Program-made: the position numbers and the translations under genes
Part shown: piece by piece, positions 58,694-64,000 of the stretch
How the letters are laid out: each line of letters starts with the position of its first letter
Position numbering within the stretch: the first letter of the stretch is position 1
The notes under the pieces: generated by a model
Told to the model about the DNA's origin: nothing
The model's input: the letters and a program-made list of their open reading frames with translations, nothing else
The model's database searches: none
Assembly: GCA_030248065.1 (NCBI GenBank)
Contig: JASAMV010000664.1
Coordinates: 57,299-121,298, forward strand
Direction of reading: 5' to 3'
Source of the DNA: Rhynchonema sp. JSB1_4
Taxonomy: Eukaryota; Nematoda; Chromadorea; Monhysterida; Xyalidae
DNA length: 64,000 nucleotides

Positions 58694-59590
58694 AGCTTAA
58701 ATTCAACGCTTTAGCTTTGAATGGGAGCCAGCTCTGTGCTGGTTCAATTTAAAACTTGTCTGTGACGCATTCAATTTGATTTATGCAAATGTGAACGCTG
58801 CTCATAGAAATATAACTAAACGGAAAATAGAAATGCAACTTGAGAACTGAATTGAGCAGCTAATATAAACAATGTTCATAACAACTTCGACTGTGTTGTG
58901 TTTTGTGGCCGATTTCGAGCCACTTGCTCACAGTTGTAATTATGCCTGGATTCATAATCCACAACACAATCACAGATTGACTCTGACCGCTCTCTGATAT
59001 TGGTGGCACAATGACCATATACATAAGAATTTGTCAAATCAACCCTGATTTTCACGTTCATTCACGCTTAACCACTGTGCTATTATCTCACAAAACATTT
59101 TCGTGCTGTAAAGAGAATGTTTCAGTCGACCGTTGCTCGGCAGGGTTGTCTGCCACTTCTCTTTTCCAGAAAATGTTTTGTGTGCGATCATCGCAACCAG
59201 TGGTTAATTGCCCCGTCACTGTTCCGCTTTACGATTCAGGGTTTGATTTGACCAATTCTTATGTATATGAGTCATTTGTCGACCAATATCAGAGAGCGGT
59301 CAGAGTCAATCTGTGATTGTGTTGTGGATTATGAATCCAGGCATAATTACAACTGTGAGCAAGTGGCTCAGAAATCGGCCACAAAACACAACACAGTCGA
59401 AGTTGTTATGAACGTTGTTTATATTCGCTGCTCAATTCAGTTCTCAAGTTCCATTTCTATTTTCCGTTTAGTTATATTTTCTATGAGCAGCGTTCACATT
59501 TGCATAAATCAAATTGAATACTTCACAGACAAGTTTTAAATTAGAACCGCGCAGAGCTGGCTCCCATTTCGAAGCTAAAACATTAAACTA
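58694..59590. mobile_element. Diverged foldback at the centre of the palindrome
   Basis: Arms from TTTGAATGGGAGCCAGCTCT (about 58718) and AGAGCTGGCTCCCATTTCGA (about 59555) inward, meeting near 59140. Arms show frequent substitutions and small indels, unlike the nearly identical outer arms. Blocks such as TAACCACTG, AAAACATTTTC and AATCAACCCTGA pair close to the centre. The loop contains GAATGTTTCAGTCGACCG. Confidence 0.8.
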
Positions 59591-59594
59591 AGCT

Positions 59595-59765
59595 ACCAAA
59601 AAAAAACAAAAAAAAAAAAAAAAAAGCACAAAAAAACACCAAACAAAAACCACAAGCCCACCCCACGCACAAAAAAAAAAAAAACAAATCAAAAACAAAA
59701 ACAGAAAAAAAAAAAGACAAAACAGCACCAAAACAAACCACACCCCACACCACCACCACCAAACA
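59595..59765. repeat. A/C-only low-complexity tract
   Basis: About 170 bp almost entirely of A and C (A-runs with ACCACACCCC and CACCACCACCAAAC), with hardly any T or G. It replaces the about 300 bp found at the matching place in the left arm (58407-58693). Confidence 0.8.
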
Positions 59766-60033
59766 ACCCAATCTCTGCCAAAGTCAGATTGCTTGGATGG
59801 ACAAACATAAAATAGACAGCCACATTGTGAATCGTAACTAGCCGGAAGTAGGCGCTCCATCTTGGGCGCGCTCTGACGATTCGCCAGACTCTGATGTCGA
59901 GCTGCTGCCCGGTTTTGCGGATTCATCGTACCTGTTAATTCGGATGATGGTCAAATTATGTGAAGTCGATCTTGATCAACATGATTTGAACCAATGTTTG
60001 GATTACAGTAGTGCGGTACAATCGCTCCACTTA

Positions 60034-60971
60034 TCATACTGACTTCACATTCTGACATCCGTGCAACGTGATCTCCTGGAAGTCTTCCCACGGTTTGGTC
60101 CAGATCTTGAAGTAGCACAGTTTGGCGGCACCATTGTCCTTCACCGCGCACAACGTCTCGTGCGACACCTATGTATGTATAGCTCCGTCCACCGCACCTC
60201 ATCACACTGTGTGTTGCTGCTCGCTGCTTTGCTTCCCTTCCTCTATGTCCTAATGAAAGAGAAATTGAGTTTCCAAAAAAAATTATTTTTGCTTCTAGAT
60301 TGCTGTTTTTATGAAATTGACGTGTTTTATCGATTTTAATTTAATTTAATTTTAAATTTGATCAAAATTCAATCGTTTTCTACACATTTCTTATTTTTTA
60401 GGTTTTTTCCAAATCCCCCCCGCTCAATTCTCTCTTTCATTAGAACGTGGAGGAAGGGAACAAACCGGCTAGCAGCAACACAAAGTGCCATGAGCTGGTG
60501 GACGGACTATACTGTATGCACATATGTATGTGGGTCTCCCGGGAAAGGGATGGGTTATTCGTGCGCGGGTGGATATTTCCAGAGCATCGATATTTGGTCC
60601 GCATCGTTGTCCATACATGAAGCGTGTCACCACCTACCCCTTTCTCACACTCCGACTCTCTCATGAGAATGTGCAGATGTTTCATGCTGCCGGCGACCAC
60701 TTGTGTCTCTGCACGAATGATCGAGCCGACCACCCAATGTTTCATGTCGTTCGATTCGTCGTTGTATTTAGTGTCGACCGCCAATTTGGCCAACGCCTGA
60801 ATTATTATTGGTATGTTTTGTCAAAAGAATTCTTAGGCCTGGTTGGCCACGTTGCGCCCGCATCCACAATCAACTCACCAACAGCTCGTCGTCGTGCGGC
60901 ATCGGTGATCGACCACCTGGCATCGCTGCTGCCACCGACACCAACACGGAAAGGAAGATCGTTTTGAACAT
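60034..60971 (-). CDS. Secreted cystatin (cysteine protease inhibitor, family I25)
   Basis: Inhibits papain-like and possibly legumain-type cysteine proteases; nematode cystatins act in development and, in parasites, on hosts. Exons in coding order: 60971-60879, 60796-60638, 60168-60034. Signal peptide MFKTIFLSVLVSVAAA is followed by PGG (the N-terminal glycine of the inhibitory edge), LAKLAVDTKYN, HWVVGSIIRAET, then QVVAG (first hairpin). Two disulfide-type cysteine pairs are placed as in type 2 cystatins (ESECEKG, TLCAV, KLCYF, HGCQN). The second hairpin has the expected Pro-Trp, KIWTKPWEDF. Length of about 128 residues is normal. The upstream 800 bp is identical to that of the left-arm copy. 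Confidence 0.93.
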
Positions 60972-61856
60972 TGTGATTTTGGAAGGAATTGCTTTCTGCA
61001 GAGGAACAATATGCAATTTTGCATTCAATATATCAATTAAAAATGCTTCGGATAAACAATGATTGCTCAAACAAACCAGAATGAAAACGTGTCACTACAC
61101 GTACTGACACAATGTGTTTCGGCTAACTATTATGAACAAGCAAAAGAAATACAAAGCTGACGAATCAGATCAACAAGCAAAATGATGCTTTATGTCGAGC
61201 GGAGCAATGACGTGGTGTTTGCACAGCGTGGGACACCAGAAAACAAGCAAAACACTTGTGGACTAAATACGCAATGAGCAACACCATAACATCCCTTTGC
61301 GATAAGCAAGCACTCGCTTGACAAGCGCTTTCACGCACCACAAGGTTCAGTTTGTGTTTAACAGTTGATAAGGCGCTGTAATCTGTTCGTGTTCCAGAGT
61401 GGACTGGCACTGGCCATGGTTACATGGCAAGTTACAATAATTCGTTTGAAAAGGTGCACTTTTCCCGACTTTTTCCAACTCGATAGAAAATCACTGCCAT
61501 GTCACTGCAAAGGTGCAGTTGGGAAACAAACAACCACATCATTTCCGTCACAGATAAGGCAACATAAATTACAGTAGTGCGGTCGGTCATAGACTTCCCG
61601 GCCGGGGCACTCCCGGAATATACGGGACCTGACCAAAACAGATCAAATTTGAGTCCGAAACGGAGGTGGGAATCGGGCCGGGTTAGCTCGGCCCGGCCCT
61701 GCCCGACGAGGTCCGGGGGCCGGCCCGGCCGGGCCCGACAGTTCGGGCTGGAAAGTCAGACTTGGAAAAAAGTCGGCCCGAAATTTTTTCTTCCCGACTT
61801 TTTCTGATGATATTTTGAAGCTATTTTTTGGTGCAAAAATTAAACATTACCCAATA

Positions 61857-62326
61857 CCGTAAAAATCTAAATACAGCCCCCCCCCCCCCCGGAATAGAGC
61901 CCCACCCCGTAATACAGCCCCCCAAAAAGGGGTCAGTGAATTAATAGAGCCCCCGGGAATAGAGCCCCCCCCGGAATAGCACCCCCCCCTAAGTAACATC
62001 CCCTATACAGTGGTGTATTAACGCTTGATAGTGGTGCACAGGTACCGTACATTTATGCACGTTCGTTGTTCGTTCAGAGCACATAATACGCCTCTTATTG
62101 ACCAATAGACACGAATAAATGCGATTAAAGACAAACTACGCCAACACGAGCCCGATTTCGGAGTTGGTGCATCAGCCAAACAAAAAGAAAGAGAAATCCT
62201 CATGCACCACGTTGTATTCCACAACGTGTGACGTTTCAGGGTAGTACTGGCACTGGGGGGGGGTCCCCCCAAATTCAAGATTGACTAATTATACGGAAAT
62301 CCACCCGTTTTGTGTGTGCTTACCGT
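61857..62326. mobile_element. Family D MITE, right palindrome arm
   Basis: ATACCGTAAAAATCTAAATA at the left; GGGGGGCTCTATT-type tags (inverse AATAGAGCCCCCC) flank a family D interior with TGTGCTCTGAACGAAC-type sequence on the other strand. Confidence 0.7.
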
Positions 62327-62764
62327 AAAAACCTAAATACAGCCCCCCCGGAATAGAGCCCCCCCCCGTAATAGACCCCCCCAAAAAGGGGTCAGTGAAT
62401 TAATAGAGCCCCCCCCCGGAATAGAGCCCCCCCCCCTACGTAACATCCCCTATACAGTAGTGTATTAACGCTTGATAGTGGTGCACAGGTACATTTATGC
62501 ACGTTTGTTGTTCGTTCAGAGCACATAATACTCCTCCTATTGACGACTAGACGCGAATAAATGCGACTACAAGCGAAAAAACATCCTCTCAAACCCCTTT
62601 TTAGGGGTTTTCGGGGGTATTTCTGGGAACATTTTTTTCAGGTTCGGGTCAGTGAATTAATAGAAGCCCCCCCGGAATAGAGCCCCCCCCGTAATAGAGC
62701 CCCCCCAAAATGGGGTCAGTGAGTTAATAGAGCCCCCCCCTTCTATTTAGGTTTTTACGGTAAG
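62322..62764. mobile_element. Family D MITE, complete copy in the right arm
   Basis: TACCGTAAAAACCTAAATA and TATTTAGGTTTTTACGGTA ends. The tag and interior layout equals the copy at 31169. The left arm has only a worn remnant at this place. Confidence 0.82.
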
Positions 62765-62783
62765 CATAGTCTCATAGTTAAGC

Positions 62784-62850
62784 TTTAGGCTTCTATTTCA
62801 GGCTTAGGCTTAGGCTTAGGCTTGCTGTTAGGCTTTGGCTTAGGCTTAGG
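62784..62850 (+). repeat. Interstitial TTAGGC telomere-type repeat, right arm
   Basis: Mirror image of the run at 55810-55879. Confidence 0.8.
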
Positions 62851-63197
62851 CACCAGCCTGAATCACATAAAACACACAGCCACGACGAAAAACGGCTGTA
62901 TCTCTCGTGGACGCGTGCTCGATCGGGTGGATTTCCGTATAATTAGTCGCTCGTCCAAATTCATCTAACTATCGTCAACACTTTTTGATTTCATCAATCT
63001 ATCGTCAACACTTATGGGCAAATCTATCTATCGTCAACAAATCCTGGGAACAATCTATCTATCTTCAACACATTTCGACCCCAAACAGTGCTGTGGCTGG
63101 GGGGGGGGGGGGTGGGGGGGGGGGTCCAGGGTATCTTCTGGTTTTTACGGTATCTATGTCGTGTCGAAATGTCGGATGTCGATGCAGTGTAGTTCCT

Positions 63198-64000
63198 GGG
63201 GGGGGGGGGGCTTTATTTAGATTTTTACGGTATTTGGTAATGTTTAATTTTTTCACCAAAAAATATCGTCAAAAAATGCTCAGAAAAAGTCGGGAACAAA
63301 AAAATTCGGGCCGACTTTTTTCCAAGTCTGACTTTCCAGCCCGAACTGTCGGGCCCGGCCGGGCCGGCCCCCGGACCTCGTCGGGCAGGGCCGGGCCGAG
63401 CTAACCCGGCCCGATTCCCACCTCCGTTTCGGACTCAAATTTGATCTGTTTTGGTCAGGTCCCGTATATTCCGGGAGTGCCCCGGCCGGGAAGTCTATGA
63501 CCGACCGCACTACTGTAATTTATGTTGCCTTATCTGTGACGGAAATGATGTGGTTGTTTGTTTCCCAACTGCACCTTTGCAGTGACATGGCAGTGATTTT
63601 CTATCTAGTTGGAAAAAGTCGGGAAAAGTGCACCTTTTCAAACGAATTATTGTAACTTGCCATGTAACCATGGCCAGTGCCAGTCCACTCTGGAACACGA
63701 ACAGATTACAGCGCCTTATCAACTGTTAAACACAAACTGAACCTTGTGGTGCGTGAAAGCGCTTGTCAAGCGAGTGCTTGCTTATCGCAAAGGGATGTTA
63801 TGGTGTTGCTCATTGCGTATTTAGTCCACAAGTGTTTTGCTTGTTTTCTGGTGTCCCACGCTGTGCAAACACCACGTCATTGCTCCGCTCGACATAAAGC
63901 ATCATTTTGCTTGTTGATCTGATTCGTCAGCTTTGTATTTCTTTTGCTTGTTCATAATAGTTAGCCGAAACACATTGTGTCAGTACGTGTAGTGACACGT
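63198..64000 (+). repeat. Start of a third copy of the cystatin upstream unit
   Basis: From the G-run onward the sequence is a direct copy of 56424-57226 with few differences, so a third cystatin copy probably begins just beyond the window. Confidence 0.85.

Larger units (their letters stand above)
55462..63205. repeat. Giant palindrome (~7.7 kb, arms ~3.5 kb) with cystatin genes
   Basis: The sequence from about 55.46 kb reappears inverted ending at about 63.2 kb. Examples: CATCGACATCCGACATTTCG at 55485 against its inverse at 63168-63187, and ATGAATCCGCAAAACCGGGC at 58244 against the inverse near 59927. Arms are nearly identical over most of 56.0-58.4 kb and 59.8-62.3 kb, and the D elements differ. 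The centre (about 59.14 kb) is an older, more diverged foldback. Both outer edges lie in G/C homopolymers of MITEs. Confidence 0.9.

Noticed and set aside
55500..63200. A CRISPR-like array suggested by regularly recurring short tags
   Set aside because: Tags lie in inverted and direct orientation at MITE ends without regular unique spacers; the genome is eukaryotic.

Overview
The window is eukaryotic, from an animal. Nearly every gene is split into many small exons with GT-AG introns, and the gene set (trehalase, SR splicing factor, sorbitol dehydrogenase, AKTIP/FTS, RTF1 of the PAF1 complex, MARVEL protein, LC3-type Atg8, cystatin, EGF/TM surface proteins) is metazoan. Three interstitial runs of TTAGGC, the nematode telomere unit, make a nematode the best guess (moderate to low confidence; no species assigned). 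No operon, spliced-leader gene, tRNA, rRNA or CRISPR array was recognised.

Layout. 1-2.1 kb: 3' part of a trehalase gene (minus), with a foldback element in one intron. 3.2-8.9 kb: SRSF4/5/6-type SR protein (plus) whose introns are packed with nested mobile elements. 9.6-12.2 kb: sorbitol dehydrogenase (plus). 12.8-19.8 kb: two tandem paralogous genes (minus) for an unrecognised signal peptide-EGF-TM-tail protein. 20.0-22.7 kb: a segment with 46-bp terminal inverted repeats and an exact 8-bp target duplication that holds putative exons of an unknown membrane protein. 23.2-27.2 kb: a mucin-like protein with the same EGF-TM-basic tail plan (minus). 27.4-28.8 kb: foldbacks and a hAT-type element. 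29.2-30.5 kb: AKTIP/FTS homologue (minus), divergent from RTF1 (plus, 30.7-51.4 kb). RTF1 has a 12.7-kb intron holding an antisense MARVEL-domain gene and a 5'-truncated LINE. 52.2-53.0 kb: LC3-like Atg8 (minus). 53.1-55.5 kb: three MITEs of one family. 55.5-63.2 kb: a giant palindrome carrying one broken and one intact cystatin gene in opposite arms, followed by the start of a third (direct) copy.

The genes do not form one pathway. The host genes read as a normal mixed neighbourhood (RNA processing and transcription, sugar metabolism, membrane traffic and autophagy, surface proteins). The unusual content is the mobile DNA: several families of short elements with 8-bp target duplications, in which a short tag starting GGTAC or GGTAT followed by a family-specific tail is repeated about 3-6 times inside each element. 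Elements sharing termini and core can carry different tags. All exon coordinates were read by eye from splice consensus and protein similarity, so boundaries may be off by a few bases.
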